Below, one piece after another: positions 1 through 9,441 of a DNA stretch of 64,000 nt. The notes below the pieces were generated by a model. It made no database searches and had not been told where the DNA came from. It worked only from the letters and a program-made list of their open reading frames with translations. Numbering within the stretch: position 1 is the first letter of the stretch; each line of letters starts with the position of its first letter. Source of the stretch: CAMBDS01 sp964355675 (GTDB lineage: Bacteria; Electryoneota; AABM5-125-24; Hatepunaeales; Hatepunaeaceae); the NCBI GenBank assembly GCA_964355675.1, contig CAYHEC010000003.1, positions 124,001-188,000 on the forward strand, given 5' to 3'. Position numbers and translations under genes: made by a program.

Positions 1-1785
1 ATCCGGGTTAGCCGGGTCGTTCGAGCGAATGTGCAGGTCAAAAGCCTCGTCGTTTCGTTCGAATTCTATCAGTCGAAACGTCAACACGATAACTTGACTT
101 TCTGCGGATTGTATAGCGCCTCGCGATGGTTCAATTAGAATCTCGGTTTCATCGGGGTCGTCGAAACCGAGTGTATCGACACTAACGATCTCGGCTTGCC
201 AGCGAAGCTCGGCTTCGCCATCATTTCCGATGACCATTTCGAACGTAAATTCATTGGAATCAGGACTTAGCTCGATCATCTCAGTATCGACAGAGATGAC
301 TGGCGGATTGATAGCTTCGGCGTGACACAGGACTGTGAACTCTCCCTCATTCGGATCACTTGAAATTATCGTTAGCGTACTTTCATATAAATCATCCACT
401 TCCGTCCTGAAGTTGAGTTCCATCTCGCGGTCTTCACCCGGCTGGAGCACGAATGCGTCTTCAGCGACGAAGAAAGGCTCACCCTCAGTGAAAATATCTT
501 CGATCTCCAGATCGTCAGTTCCATCGTTAAGGATACTGAATGGAAGCGAATATGATGTGCCGACAAAGACGTCCACAAAGAGCATATTGAAGTCCATAAC
601 GTCGGGGAAGCCTGCCTCTTCCGGCCATTCGACGTCGACGTCAGCGCGTCCGGTGATCACTCCTCTAACGCTGACAACAAATATCTGATCGTCCGGATCG
701 TTAGACATAATTTGAATTTCGGCTTCATAAATGCCTCCGATCAGACCGGTCGCATCAAACACGAAACCGACTACTTGGTTTTGGCCGGGTCTAACCTCAC
801 CTTCCAGCTCTTGCATCATGAGCCAGAATTCTTCGGCGTTGCCGTCGTCGTAAATACGGATATCGTCCTCAAAGAAGCCACCCGCCCATAAATTGTGTCC
901 ATCGTGACCGACCGAACCATCGGGCCTTTCCTGCTGTTCGGGGAAAGCCAGGAAGCTCCGAACCTCTCGAGTACATAGCCAATTGTCGGTATCGACGGCG
1001 ATTTGATGGACTCTACCGGTATTGGGAGCGACCATCCAGAGCTGTCCGTCAGGATGCTTCGGCACCCACTCGATTCCAAATGATTGGGAGTTGTTATGGA
1101 ATTCGAGGTGATTGTCGATGATGCCAATCTCCTCGCCAACGCCGCCGTCGTCTTCCAAACTATAGACATGAATTGTGACGTCTTCGGCGCTCATCAGAAA
1201 GAGCCAGCCGTTCTCGACGTCTGCCGCAACTCCGATAATCTGGAAGGGCATCTGAATTGCGCCGATATTTTGACCCTGAGCGGTAAAACGGTCCAACATA
1301 TTGGAAGCCCATCTGGGGAAATAGAGAATCCCGTTTGCCCAGGCGCCATCTAAACGTGCTCCGATATTGAGGCGGCTAACCTCATCGAAATTCTCATAAT
1401 TATCATCGTGCGCGTACCCGATGGCCAATCCATCATCTGCGTATGTCACCCACATTATTTCATTATCCCAATCCCAGCCAATGGGCGAGCAATAGCGCTC
1501 GGCGGCGTTTCTCCCGCGAAATAGACCGAGCAAGTCTCCGGGATCGTCGCGAAGAGGAATTCGTCGTTCAGGTTCGTTGAGTATTTCAATCTCAGCAATC
1601 CACCTAAGGTTAGCATCCCCGGTGTTTGAGATGGTGAATTCGTCTTCCTGAACTGGTTGATCATCCATAAATTCAAAATTGAATTCGGTTGGCTGGACCT
1701 CAATGTTGGGTTGACAAAAGGACGAATCAGGCAGGCAGATCAAGGCGGCGGTTAGTAATATGGGGAAGAGATACCAGCGGTTCAT
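1..1785 (-). CDS. Secreted beta-rich protein, C-terminus beyond window
   Basis: Open frame of 595 codons reading off the left edge, so the C-terminus is missing. It starts at an ATG preceded by a GGAGG ribosome site. The first 25 or so residues (MNRWYLFPILLTAALICLPD, then SSFCQ) form a Sec signal peptide. Residues from about 26 begin with NIEVQPTEFNF and ISNTGDANL, the pattern of ASH/choice-of-anchor-D type beta-sandwich repeats. A similar block recurs near residue 420 (LPFSILNDGTDDLEIEDI). Between them is a region rich in Gly, Trp and Asp with NGWLFL and DGQLWMV stretches, suggesting a beta-propeller. Such proteins are usually exported surface or extracellular proteins. The exact function is unknown. 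The frame is long and the codon use uniform, so I am confident it is a gene. Confidence 0.85.
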   Translation of the reverse strand, partial: MNRWYLFPILLTAALICLPDSSFCQPNIEVQPTEFNFEFMDDQPVQEDEFTISNTGDANLRWIAEIEILNEPERRIPLRDDPGDLLGLFRGRNAAERYCSPIGWDWDNEIMWVTYADDGLAIGYAHDDNYENFDEVSRLNIGARLDGAWANGILYFPRWASNMLDRFTAQGQNIGAIQMPFQIIGVAADVENGWLFLMSAEDVTIHVYSLEDDGGVGEEIGIIDNHLEFHNNSQSFGIEWVPKHPDGQLWMVAPNTGRVHQIAVDTDNWLCTREVRSFLAFPEQQERPDGSVGHDGHNLWAGGFFEDDIRIYDDGNAEEFWLMMQELEGEVRPGQNQVVGFVFDATGLIGGIYEAEIQIMSNDPDDQIFVVSVRGVITGRADVDVEWPEEAGFPDVMDFNMLFVDVFVGTSYSLPFSILNDGTDDLEIEDIFTEGEPFFVAEDAFVLQPGEDREMELNFRTEVDDLYESTLTIISSDPNEGEFTVLCHAEAINPPVISVDTEMIELSPDSNEFTFEMVIGNDGEAELRWQAEIVSVDTLGFDDPDETEILIEPSRGAIQSAESQVIVLTFRLIEFERNDEAFDLHIRSNDPANPD

Positions 1786-1867
1786 TGGAACCTCCAAGGG
1801 ATTGTTATTATAACAATGTAGTGAGATGTGATTAGAAACGCAAGAGGTGTGGGGGAGTAATTTCGTG

Positions 1868-2007
1868 CCGTCGGGTGTCCTCACCCGACGGTTGAGTAAT
1901 CAGTGTTTACCCGCAGGGTGGGGACACCCTGCTACAGTTTATGCAGTCAATCCAGAGGGTTGACTGTTTAACTCTCGATATGCTGCCGACCGCAACGGGT
2001 CGGCAGC
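1868..2007. repeat. Three palindromic repeats in an intergenic gap
   Basis: Three perfect hairpins lie between the genes ending at 2038 and starting at 1785: 1868-1891 (10-bp stem, CCGTCGGGTG), 1913-1932 (8-bp stem, GCAGGGTG) and 1982-2007 (10-bp stem, GCTGCCGACC). The last shares its core and loop start (CTGCCGACCGCA) with the hairpin inside the permease gene at 17668-17693, so this is a dispersed repeat family rather than three separate terminators. Confidence 0.8.
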
Positions 2008-2037
2008 GGGGGTGCTTCAGTCACCAGCCACAAGTCA

Positions 2038-3120
2038 CTAAATATTGAATCTGACATTGATCACGTCGCCGTCCTGAACGATGTAATCCCTGCCCTCAAC
2101 CCGAAGCTTTCCCTCCTCCTTCAGTTTCGCGTGGCTACCTCCTGCGGTGACGAGCTCTTTCCAGCCGTAAATCTCAGCGCGGATGAAGCCTCGCGCGATG
2201 TCGTCATGGATGGCTCCCGCGGCGGTGACAGCATTGGAATTTTTCCTGATCGCCCAGGCGGTGGTGTCCTTTTCGCCAGTAGTGAAGAATGTGATTAAGC
2301 CGAGCAGGTCGAACGTCGCCCGGACGATCCGCTCAAGAGCGGATTCCTTGAAGCCAAGCTCTTCCATGAAGGCGTCGCGCTCGTCTTCGTCAAGGCGGGC
2401 TATTTCTCCCTCGATGCTTGCCGCGCAAGTCACCCAGCCGACATGAGAGCCGATGTTTCCGGCTTTTGCCTTCAATGCAGAGAGTTTTTGCTCGGCTTCC
2501 AGAGTACCTTCTTCGCCAACGTTTAACACAACGAGCAGAGGCTTCAAGCTAAGGAATGCAAACCCGCGCAACAACTTTTCCTCTTCGGGGGTAAAAACGA
2601 GTTCGCGGAGGTGTTGTTCGGCTTGGAGGGCTGTCTGGCAACGTTCCAGAAGTTCAGCCTCTTTCTTCAACGTCGGGTCGTGAAGCTTGACGATGCGCTT
2701 CAGGCGTTTTTCGATATTATCGAGATCGTTGAAGATAAATTCAAGGGAGGCGTCGATGAGGTCCGCCGCGGGGTCGATAGCACCTCGCGGGTGCGGAATT
2801 TCCACAGCGGAAAAATCACGGATGACCAGCATCAGCATGGCAACGCCGCGAAGCTCGGCGAGGTAGGCTGGCGGGTAAGGTTCGCGTTTCTCGGGGGTAA
2901 CAGCTACACCGGGTACATCGACATACTCAACGGTTGCCGGGACGAGCTTGCGAGAAGCTGAGACCTTGGCAAGGGCGTCGATGCGCAGGTCGGGGAGTTT
3001 GGCGATACCGCGAAGTATTTCACGCCTTCCGTGCGATGCATCCGGTGTTGGATTACCGGTAAGAAGACTGAAGAGGGTAGATTTTCCGGACTGGGGTGGT
3101 CCGACGATTCCGCATTCCAT
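2038..3120 (-). CDS. ychF: YchF/Ola1-family Obg-like ATPase
   Basis: Translation-associated P-loop NTPase of the Obg-related YchF family. The start is taken at the ATG at 3120 because the family begins with a short lead into CGIVG; a longer frame exists upstream. P-loop GPPQSGKS at residues 7-14, G3 motif DVPG at 68-71, and NVGE at 200-203 where ordinary GTPases have NKxD; this N-x-x-E form goes with ATP preference in YchF. A coiled-coil region follows (about 130-175). The C-terminal TGS domain (about 275-360) ends with a ubiquitin-like fold sequence (VQDGDVINVRF). Length of 360 residues is normal. It acts in the cytosol on ribosomes or stress responses. Confidence 0.93.
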   Translation of the reverse strand: MECGIVGPPQSGKSTLFSLLTGNPTPDASHGRREILRGIAKLPDLRIDALAKVSASRKLVPATVEYVDVPGVAVTPEKREPYPPAYLAELRGVAMLMLVIRDFSAVEIPHPRGAIDPAADLIDASLEFIFNDLDNIEKRLKRIVKLHDPTLKKEAELLERCQTALQAEQHLRELVFTPEEEKLLRGFAFLSLKPLLVVLNVGEEGTLEAEQKLSALKAKAGNIGSHVGWVTCAASIEGEIARLDEDERDAFMEELGFKESALERIVRATFDLLGLITFFTTGEKDTTAWAIRKNSNAVTAAGAIHDDIARGFIRAEIYGWKELVTAGGSHAKLKEEGKLRVEGRDYIVQDGDVINVRFNI

Positions 3121-3263
3121 TGTAAGTCTCAAAGTTAGAAAGTAAGAAAGTCTCAAAGTGCGGAACTTTTGGACTTTCCGACTTTAGGACATTTCGACTA
3201 ATTTCAAACAAACAGGGGAAGACCATTTTCGGCCTTCCCCTGAAGATTCCAAACTCCAGCTGG

Positions 3264-3536
3264 TTACTTGATCATATTCCGAAATTCCTTACCAGGCGAG
3301 AACTTGGGTACTTTTTTGGCGGGGATTTTGATTTTCGCGCCAGTCGAAGGATTGCGACCGGGGCGAGCCTTCCGTTTCATAGAAGTAAAGCTTCCGAAGC
3401 CGACCATAGATACTTTACCTCCCTTAGCTACCTCTTTCATCACCTCGCTAATGAAAGTGTTAAGCATCGCCTCGCAAGAACGTTGTGTGTGGCCAGTACT
3501 CAGTGCGATAGCTTTGACCAATAGTGCTTTGTTCAT
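3264..3536 (-). CDS. HU-family DNA-binding protein
   Basis: Ninety-residue histone-like protein of the HU/IHF family. The start MNKALLVKAIA, the GFGSF turn at about residues 46-50 and the beta-arm segment GRNPSTGAKIKIPAKK are the family's signature, and the length is exactly typical. HU dimers bend and compact DNA without strong sequence preference and would also serve phage integration here. It is monocistronic, with its own ribosome site (CAGGGAAAAAA before ATG). Confidence 0.96.
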   Translation of the reverse strand: MNKALLVKAIALSTGHTQRSCEAMLNTFISEVMKEVAKGGKVSMVGFGSFTSMKRKARPGRNPSTGAKIKIPAKKVPKFSPGKEFRNMIK

Positions 3537-3612
3537 TTTTTTCCCTGTTAATTGGGATTAACGACGCAAACCTTAATGGAATATATAATCTTTCAAGCCT
3601 TCTGTCAAGCGA

Positions 3613-4698
3613 TTATGTCGGTTTTAGGTTCGAATTATCGTCAATTTCAACTCTTAGGATCGATTCTTTTCCCCAGGTAAGAGTTCGCTGAGGGAACGGA
3701 AAAACGATTCCTTCAGCAGTATAGCGAATGTGAAGTTTTTTTACGAAGAGATGTTTGACCAAGTATTGATCGTTAAATTCCTTCACTTTTAAATTAACGG
3801 AAAACTGGATTGAGTTATCACTAAAGCTTTGATAGCGCACGGAAGGCTCATGATCGCGTATGGCTCCCTCAACTTCCTGCTGGACTTCTTTTGCGACGGC
3901 AAGAGTCACTTGCTCAACCTTCTCGAGATCGCTGTTATAGGCAACACCTACCGGGACTGCCAGCGACATTTCAGGATTTGGCAGGTTATAATTGGTAACG
4001 ATCGTGCTGGCAAGCTTGCTATTGGGAACAACATAGACATTGTTTGGTGTTGCGCGGATGCTTGTGTTGCGCCAGTTGATGTCGGTAACAAAGCCTTCGG
4101 CTCCCATTTCGAGCTTGATGTAATCACCGACTTTGACCTGTTTAGAAAGAATGATATGAATCCCGGCGAAAAGATTAGAGAGCGTGTCCTGCAAAGCCAA
4201 AGCGACTGCCAGACCTCCGACGCCCAAGGCTGTTATCAGAGGAGCGATGCTGACGCCCAGTTGATTGAGCATGACAGTCAGACCGATTCCCCAGACGCCA
4301 ACTTTGGCAAGAACTCGGAACATCGAGGTAGAAGCTCCGAACGCTGTTCCTGTTGAGAGGCTGACCAAACCGCCGACGATGGCGGCGGCTACCCAGGTCA
4401 CCGAGAGGATGAGTGAGACTGAGGTAGCTTTTTGGAGTCCGAAGATCAGCTTCGGCGAAAGCGGCATGAACGGGATTGCGACGAGAAGTCCGCCGAGGAA
4501 ACCCCAGAGCGGCATTTTCTTTGCGAGTTCGATAATGATCAGTTCGTCGCCTGCCCAAGCAGTTTTAGCGGCAAACTTGTGGACGTAGCGCCGAAGGATA
4601 TAATCGGTAACGAGGCCGATCAGCAGTCCGACGAGAATGGCGAGGCCGGAATAGTACCAAGCCATGATGGTGTTTTGGGTTGTTTGAGGTTCGGGCAT
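3613..4698 (-). CDS. MscS-family mechanosensitive channel
   Basis: Inner-membrane channel of the small-conductance mechanosensitive family, 361 residues. There are several N-terminal hydrophobic segments (about 12-30, 60-80, 92-115, 130-150), then the conserved pore helix and beta domain: GGLAVALALQDTLSNLF around residue 165, then VKVGDYIKL and GFVTDINWRNTSIR, and VVPNSKLASTIVTNY. The C-terminal alpha-beta domain ends near residue 350. It is expected to open under membrane tension and release solutes. It stands alone, with an AT-rich interspersed repeat directly upstream of the start. Confidence 0.92.
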   Translation of the reverse strand: MPEPQTTQNTIMAWYYSGLAILVGLLIGLVTDYILRRYVHKFAAKTAWAGDELIIIELAKKMPLWGFLGGLLVAIPFMPLSPKLIFGLQKATSVSLILSVTWVAAAIVGGLVSLSTGTAFGASTSMFRVLAKVGVWGIGLTVMLNQLGVSIAPLITALGVGGLAVALALQDTLSNLFAGIHIILSKQVKVGDYIKLEMGAEGFVTDINWRNTSIRATPNNVYVVPNSKLASTIVTNYNLPNPEMSLAVPVGVAYNSDLEKVEQVTLAVAKEVQQEVEGAIRDHEPSVRYQSFSDNSIQFSVNLKVKEFNDQYLVKHLFVKKLHIRYTAEGIVFPFPQRTLTWGKESILRVEIDDNSNLKPT

Positions 4699-4702
4699 GG
4701 AT

Positions 4703-4733
4703 GTAATTAAGAATTAATAATTAAGAATTAATA
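4703..4733. repeat. AT-rich interspersed repeat, copy 1
   Basis: The sequence TAATTAAGAATTAAT occurs as a tandem, overlapping array just upstream of the MscS-type gene. Related arrays lie at 9390-9421, 9823-9855 and 10729-10763, always at gene boundaries. Confidence 0.8.
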
Positions 4734-4828
4734 TAGTAGGATAAGCGTCCCTGCTTGTCAGGAGGGGTCAAAAATCGATCACTTCAGTCACCGAGTTCCC
4801 GAAACGCCTGTCTGACAGCGGCTACGGG

Positions 4829-4938
4829 CGTGATCGATTGGTGATTCATGTGTGATCGATTGGTGACTCATCCGGTAATGCCGACAGTTGTCGGGCTCGC
4901 GTCCATCAAGGGCGCGTCATTCCCGTGAAGACGGGAAT
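4829..4938. repeat. Direct repeat and palindromic repeats
   Basis: Two direct copies of a 15-bp sequence (GTGATCGATTGGTGA) lie at about 4831-4870. Hairpins follow at 4881-4894 (CCGACA stem) and 4919-4938 (ATTCCCGT stem, loop GAAG), the latter of a kind widespread in bacterial genomes. They fill the gap after the restriction-modification gene stop. Confidence 0.6.
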
Positions 4939-4944
4939 TCAGAC

Positions 4945-7900
4945 TCAACCTTCTTTATACCTATTGACATATATCTGCGACTTGATGAATTTCGTCGGCT
5001 TACCGGGAAGTGTTGGTTTCAGCAATTCGTTCAGCGGAAATTCGGTGCAACGGCGCTTGATAGTTGCAATTTCCTCTTTGGTCAGATCGGTGACGGAGAA
5101 TACCAATTCGTCGATCTCTGTCTCCGCCGCCCTAAGCTGTCCCTCTAAGGTCGGCTTTCGCTCAAGCCAGGCGGCAATCAGCTTATTGGCGGCGATCATT
5201 TGCTCTTTGTTCGACGGCAATGAATACGATTCAAGCTCCGTACGAGTCAATGATGCCTTCCCCGCCAATTGAGCATGATGAACGATATAGAATAACGCAT
5301 CGATGTCGCCGCGAAGGGAGAAGAGCGTGCCGTCGGTCAATGCCCCATCTTTGGTGAATGTCGCAAGACTTAGGTCGAGATCGCCGGAAAGGGAACTAAG
5401 GTCGCTGTCGGGGAGGTCGGAAAAGAAATGAGGCTTCGAGTGAAAAGTCGGTGTTGTTTCGTTCACAATTTTGCCATCACCGAAGGCGAGTTCCTTTGCA
5501 AGAGAGTGACAGGTTTGACTCTTTTCGATCAATTCAACTTTAGCGTTCAAATAATTGATCGGGGCAATCATTTGAGAGATAACCTTTATATAAAAGGTTG
5601 ACCAACCTTGTTGAATGACCCCCTGTCTGGCGAGGATATGCACATAGAAACGATTCAATTTACTATTTATCAAACTTGCGGTTAAGTATGGATCATCAAC
5701 CAGTTCTGAGGTTATCTTCATAACCGTGTTTCGATAATGAATTGGATTAGGCAATACAGCACACTGTGTTGTTAGTGAAATGCGAGGCAATACTGCCGAA
5801 ATCGATTCGAAAAAGACATCACTTTTTGCGTCTGAAATTGCTTCCTTATCATAATCGATATATCTGCCCTGCCATTCCACGCTCCATGGCTTGACTTCCC
5901 TTCCATCAAGAATGGGCTTCGGATTTTTCATTCCATTGGGATCATCTCCAATCAACTGGTCGCCTGATCGGAGTGCCATCCCATACTCCCCCTTAAACGG
6001 CTTGGGATATCCGTTCAATTTCTTCAGGATCGGCAAATCATCTGCCGTAACCTCCAGCCGCCACGATCCATCGGGCGCGAGCGACTTCCAACTCTCTTGT
6101 TCGACTTCGGTTATTCGCCCGGCTTTTGGATCGTCAAGCTGTTCGATAGAGCGCAATCCCTGGCGGAGTTTGATCTTGTGACCGGGGGGAGGGGTCTGTT
6201 TTTTGACTATCAACAGGAACGGATTCGTAGCAACCAAGAAGACATTTGCCCATTCGAGAGGGACAATCTCTTCAATCTGGAACTGCTCAACAAAACGACG
6301 GACTTTATCTTCGGCTCTCGCTTCAGCGAGTCCTTGCGAAACAATTACCGCGAGCGTTCCGCCTTTCTCCAGCCAATCGAATGCTTTGCGGATGAACAAC
6401 CCATACAGATCGGTGTTGCCTTCACGTACGTCGTCGTACAGGCGTGCATAGCTCTTTTTATCCGCTTCGTCTAGCCGTTCGTTGCGCACATAAGGCGGAT
6501 TGCCGACAACATATCGATAAAATTTCGAATCGCGGTGATCGAGAGCGTCTCCGAAACGTTCGCCGGGGAATTCTTCAAAGCCCATGCGCGGAGAGCCATC
6601 TTCATTCGATTCGACCCCTCTTAGCAGTGCATTGATACAGAAGACGTTGAGATCGGGAAGTTGTGGTTTTTCGCCGCGAGCCATCTTTTCCTTGACGGCG
6701 GCGGCGAAGAGGTTCACCATCAGACCGAGCAGGTTCATCTCGGTGATATGGACGGCGAATGGGTTTATGTCGAATCCGACGACTCTGCCAGCCTGATCCC
6801 ATTGCCGCTCGGCGGAGATACCGCGCTTCTCGCAATCTGCAAGGAGTTGTTTGAGCGATTCTACCAGAAATCCGCCTGATCCGCAGGAAAAATCGAGCAA
6901 GCTGCCTTCGCCGGGCCAGCCAGACCTTTGGAGCAGGTATTTGATGACTTCTGGAGGAGTGTAGAATTCGCCGAGTTTTTTCCGTTTTTCGGGGCTGAAG
7001 AACTCCTGATAGACTTTGCTTAGTAAATCCCGGTCAACATTGGAGAAATCGTAGGAATTAAGGAGGAAGAGAACTATTTCGACAACGTCGCCGAGTTCGC
7101 CATTGACCTTGAGATACCAATCGAAGGCGCTTTCGGCGAAGAAGTGGTGATAGAGAAGCTCGGTATCCTGGAAGCCAAATCGCAACAATGCCTGATATTG
7201 CTTCTCAAGGTAGGTGGTAAGCTGTCGCCAGAGTCTAATCCCGCCATTCGAGATTTTTGGCTTGAGGAGTTTTTTATCTTCAAGTATGCGGATGAGTAAT
7301 GCGCGATTTAAGGCAAGGTGGCTTGCTTCGCGTAAATAGACGTCGAGGATTTTCTTTTCATCGACTACTCCGGAGTAGGGCTGGATGCGCTTGAATATCT
7401 CAAATGAATCGTTTGCCTCGATAGGAATCGCGTAGTGATATTTTAATTTCCGGGCGGCATCGTCCAGAATTCTTAGCTTCTCAGCCTGCTGATAGGTTGT
7501 CTCTCCGCTTCTCTTGACGGAGGCGATTGTGTCATCGATATCCTTTTTTTTCTCAACATATTCCTGATATAATTCGACTTGATGAGGCCAAACCGCGACA
7601 GCATAACGAAAGAGCATATCAACCGACTGCTGAAGAGCTTCGACCAATTTCGGAAAGCCAGCTTCATCTATCGCGATATACGCATTCGGCGCTGTTCCTT
7701 CCCTGAAGTCGGCAAAACGCTTATTATCCTGCATAAACTCGCGGGATAGGCGGAGAAATAGCGTTTCATTGTCAATTCCATCTTCGTTAAAGCGAATTTC
7801 GCCAATTGGTTCAGTAGCCCCAGGTCTAAATACTTTCCAGAGGTGTTGAGATGCCAGAATTACAAATGACTCCCCACCCTTCAGATAAGTTGTGGCTTGT

Positions 7901-8205
7901 TTAAGGGTTACGCGACCAAGTTTCCCTTCGTTCGATTTGGTCTCGATAACTATATGCTGTATTCCCCGGTCATCGAGGATTTTGACATCAGCATGATCCT
8001 TCTCGAATCGGACATTCCGATTTGGATAGCCAAGTCCTTTTTCGATGAGGAGCGGCACCATTTCTTTGCGCCACTCAACTTCGCCCATTCCCGGCTTCTC
8101 CTCGAAAAGTTTCAGGTAGGCGCTAAGCCATTTTTCCAATTTAGTCTCGTAAGATTTTAGAATTGTTATTCTTAGTGCGAAGATTTGTATAGCTGACAGG
8201 TTCAT
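4945..8205 (-). CDS. Type IIG-like fused restriction-modification enzyme
   Basis: Single 1086-residue polypeptide combining nuclease, N6-adenine methyltransferase and target recognition. The N-terminal PD-(D/E)xK site is visible as D73 and E88-T-K90. A helical connector follows. Methyltransferase motif I (DFSCGSGGF) is near residue 440 and the catalytic NPPY near 567. The C-terminal 350 residues resemble Eco57I/TaqI-type specificity regions (ALRSGDQLIGDD, ILDGREVKPW, near 760-790). It would cut foreign DNA and methylate self DNA on its own, with no separate subunits. The ATG lies inside a palindromic repeat (8195-8214), so the true start could be slightly downstream. It follows the histidine kinase gene by 22 bp, probably by chance of repeat insertion rather than function. 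Confidence 0.9.
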   Translation of the reverse strand: MNLSAIQIFALRITILKSYETKLEKWLSAYLKLFEEKPGMGEVEWRKEMVPLLIEKGLGYPNRNVRFEKDHADVKILDDRGIQHIVIETKSNEGKLGRVTLKQATTYLKGGESFVILASQHLWKVFRPGATEPIGEIRFNEDGIDNETLFLRLSREFMQDNKRFADFREGTAPNAYIAIDEAGFPKLVEALQQSVDMLFRYAVAVWPHQVELYQEYVEKKKDIDDTIASVKRSGETTYQQAEKLRILDDAARKLKYHYAIPIEANDSFEIFKRIQPYSGVVDEKKILDVYLREASHLALNRALLIRILEDKKLLKPKISNGGIRLWRQLTTYLEKQYQALLRFGFQDTELLYHHFFAESAFDWYLKVNGELGDVVEIVLFLLNSYDFSNVDRDLLSKVYQEFFSPEKRKKLGEFYTPPEVIKYLLQRSGWPGEGSLLDFSCGSGGFLVESLKQLLADCEKRGISAERQWDQAGRVVGFDINPFAVHITEMNLLGLMVNLFAAAVKEKMARGEKPQLPDLNVFCINALLRGVESNEDGSPRMGFEEFPGERFGDALDHRDSKFYRYVVGNPPYVRNERLDEADKKSYARLYDDVREGNTDLYGLFIRKAFDWLEKGGTLAVIVSQGLAEARAEDKVRRFVEQFQIEEIVPLEWANVFLVATNPFLLIVKKQTPPPGHKIKLRQGLRSIEQLDDPKAGRITEVEQESWKSLAPDGSWRLEVTADDLPILKKLNGYPKPFKGEYGMALRSGDQLIGDDPNGMKNPKPILDGREVKPWSVEWQGRYIDYDKEAISDAKSDVFFESISAVLPRISLTTQCAVLPNPIHYRNTVMKITSELVDDPYLTASLINSKLNRFYVHILARQGVIQQGWSTFYIKVISQMIAPINYLNAKVELIEKSQTCHSLAKELAFGDGKIVNETTPTFHSKPHFFSDLPDSDLSSLSGDLDLSLATFTKDGALTDGTLFSLRGDIDALFYIVHHAQLAGKASLTRTELESYSLPSNKEQMIAANKLIAAWLERKPTLEGQLRAAETEIDELVFSVTDLTKEEIATIKRRCTEFPLNELLKPTLPGKPTKFIKSQIYVNRYKEG

Positions 8206-8214
8206 AAACCTGTC
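8195..8214. repeat. Palindromic repeat over a start codon
   Basis: GACAGGTT arms with a 4-nt centre; the same family as the hairpin at 14804-14823 in the aldo-keto reductase (GACAGGTTT arms). The ATG assigned to the restriction-modification gene is the centre of this palindrome. Confidence 0.75.
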
Positions 8215-8227
8215 GTACCGACCCGTT

Positions 8228-9406
8228 CTACCCCTTCAGCACAACCCTGATTGTTGTTCCCTTCCCCTCTTGGGAATCAACGACAAATATCTTCCCGTGA
8301 TGAGTATCTTCGACAATCCGTTTGGTGAGCGACAGCCCCAGCCCCCAGCCGCGTGTTTTGGTCGTATATCCGGGGCGGAAGATGTCCTTCCAACGGTTTC
8401 GAGGGATGCCCGCTCCACTGTCAGCCACGTCGAGAATGATGGCGTCGCCGCGCTTGTATCCTTTTACGGAGACTGCTCCGGCTTGACCTTTCATCGCCTC
8501 AATCGAATTCTTAAGCAAGTTTTCCAATACCCAGCCAAGCAAAGTTGAATTGTATCTTGCGGTCAATCCCTCTTCAAGGTCGGTATCGATGGTGACGGCT
8601 ACGCCAACAGATTGAGGAATTCGTCGGCGAATGTACGCGGCGGCTTCCTCAACGGCAGGCAAGAGAGGCTTCAGGGCGAGAGGTGAATTGGTTCCAATCT
8701 GGTTGAAACGCTCCGCGACAGTTTTCAGGCGCTCAAGGTCGCGCTCAATCTCGCCGCGAAGCGCTGGATCGGCGGGTCGCTCAGCCAACAACTCGATCCA
8801 GCCGTAAAGGCTGGTCAGAGGCGTGCCAAGCTGGTGCGCTGTCTCGCGAGCCATGCCAACCCAAACCGAACGCTCCTCCGACTTTTTGATCGACATAAAG
8901 CCGAGATAGCCGATCAGGACGAGACAGCCGACGATGATCGCTTCGATCCATGGCAGAATGCGCAGTTTTTTGATCTGATGGGTGTCGCCGTAATAGTAGA
9001 AGTACTTAAGCCCGTGTTCCGGGAGTGTGAGTTCGACGGGTTCGTTACCTTGCTTCAGCCACGCAGTCTGGTAATCGGCGGCTTTTAGCTGGGCGAGTCC
9101 GTAGCTAAGGCTGTCAAGGTCGGGAAGCCCCGACCACGAACTCGGTACACCAGTTGAATCGGCGACTATCAGGGGAAAGTCTTTTGACGACATCTCAACA
9201 AGGTACTTTTCAAGGGCGGCGTCGTCGCCCCATTCGAACAGGGACTTAAGACGTTCGACCTTGAGAGTGACGAGTTTGCGGGAGTTGGCGCGCATTTCAC
9301 CGACGAGCTTGTCGGTGTAGATCACCGTTGCGAGGAGTGTTCCCACTGCAAGGATGAACAGACCGCCTTTGAAACTGCCGAGATGTTTGTAATTAATAAT
9401 TAACAA
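8228..9406 (-). CDS. Membrane sensor histidine kinase, start disturbed
   Basis: Two transmembrane segments (about residues 10-30 and 153-173) enclose a periplasmic sensor domain of about 120 residues. The H-box (ARETAHQLGTPL, His near 189) and the HATPase domain follow, with an N-box near 290, DSGAGIP near 330 and GWGLGLSLTK near 355. No response regulator lies next to it. The listed start is a TTG inside an AT-rich repeat. Upstream, an ATG at 9445 overlaps the stop of the preceding gene (ATGA) in the same frame but meets TAA after 12 codons, created by the AT-rich repeat. The original start therefore seems to have been lost or moved by repeat insertion. Function as a kinase is clear; signal unknown. 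Confidence 0.85.
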   Translation of the reverse strand: MLIINYKHLGSFKGGLFILAVGTLLATVIYTDKLVGEMRANSRKLVTLKVERLKSLFEWGDDAALEKYLVEMSSKDFPLIVADSTGVPSSWSGLPDLDSLSYGLAQLKAADYQTAWLKQGNEPVELTLPEHGLKYFYYYGDTHQIKKLRILPWIEAIIVGCLVLIGYLGFMSIKKSEERSVWVGMARETAHQLGTPLTSLYGWIELLAERPADPALRGEIERDLERLKTVAERFNQIGTNSPLALKPLLPAVEEAAAYIRRRIPQSVGVAVTIDTDLEEGLTARYNSTLLGWVLENLLKNSIEAMKGQAGAVSVKGYKRGDAIILDVADSGAGIPRNRWKDIFRPGYTTKTRGWGLGLSLTKRIVEDTHHGKIFVVDSQEGKGTTIRVVLKG

Positions 9407-9421
9407 TTAATAATTAATAAT
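9390..9421. repeat. AT-rich interspersed repeat, copy 2
   Basis: AATTAATAATTAACAATTAATAA-type array overlapping the 5' end of the histidine kinase reading frame and introducing an in-frame stop. Confidence 0.75.
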
Positions 9422-9441
9422 GTGGAGCTTACCAAATGAGT

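Noticed and set aside
335..688. Plus-strand frame opposite the secreted protein
   Set aside because: Ser/Thr-rich antisense shadow; the minus strand is open for 595 codons with a signal peptide and ribosome site.
1868..2007. Ordinary terminators after the YchF gene
   Set aside because: No T tracts, and the cores recur elsewhere including inside genes, so they are dispersed palindromic repeats.
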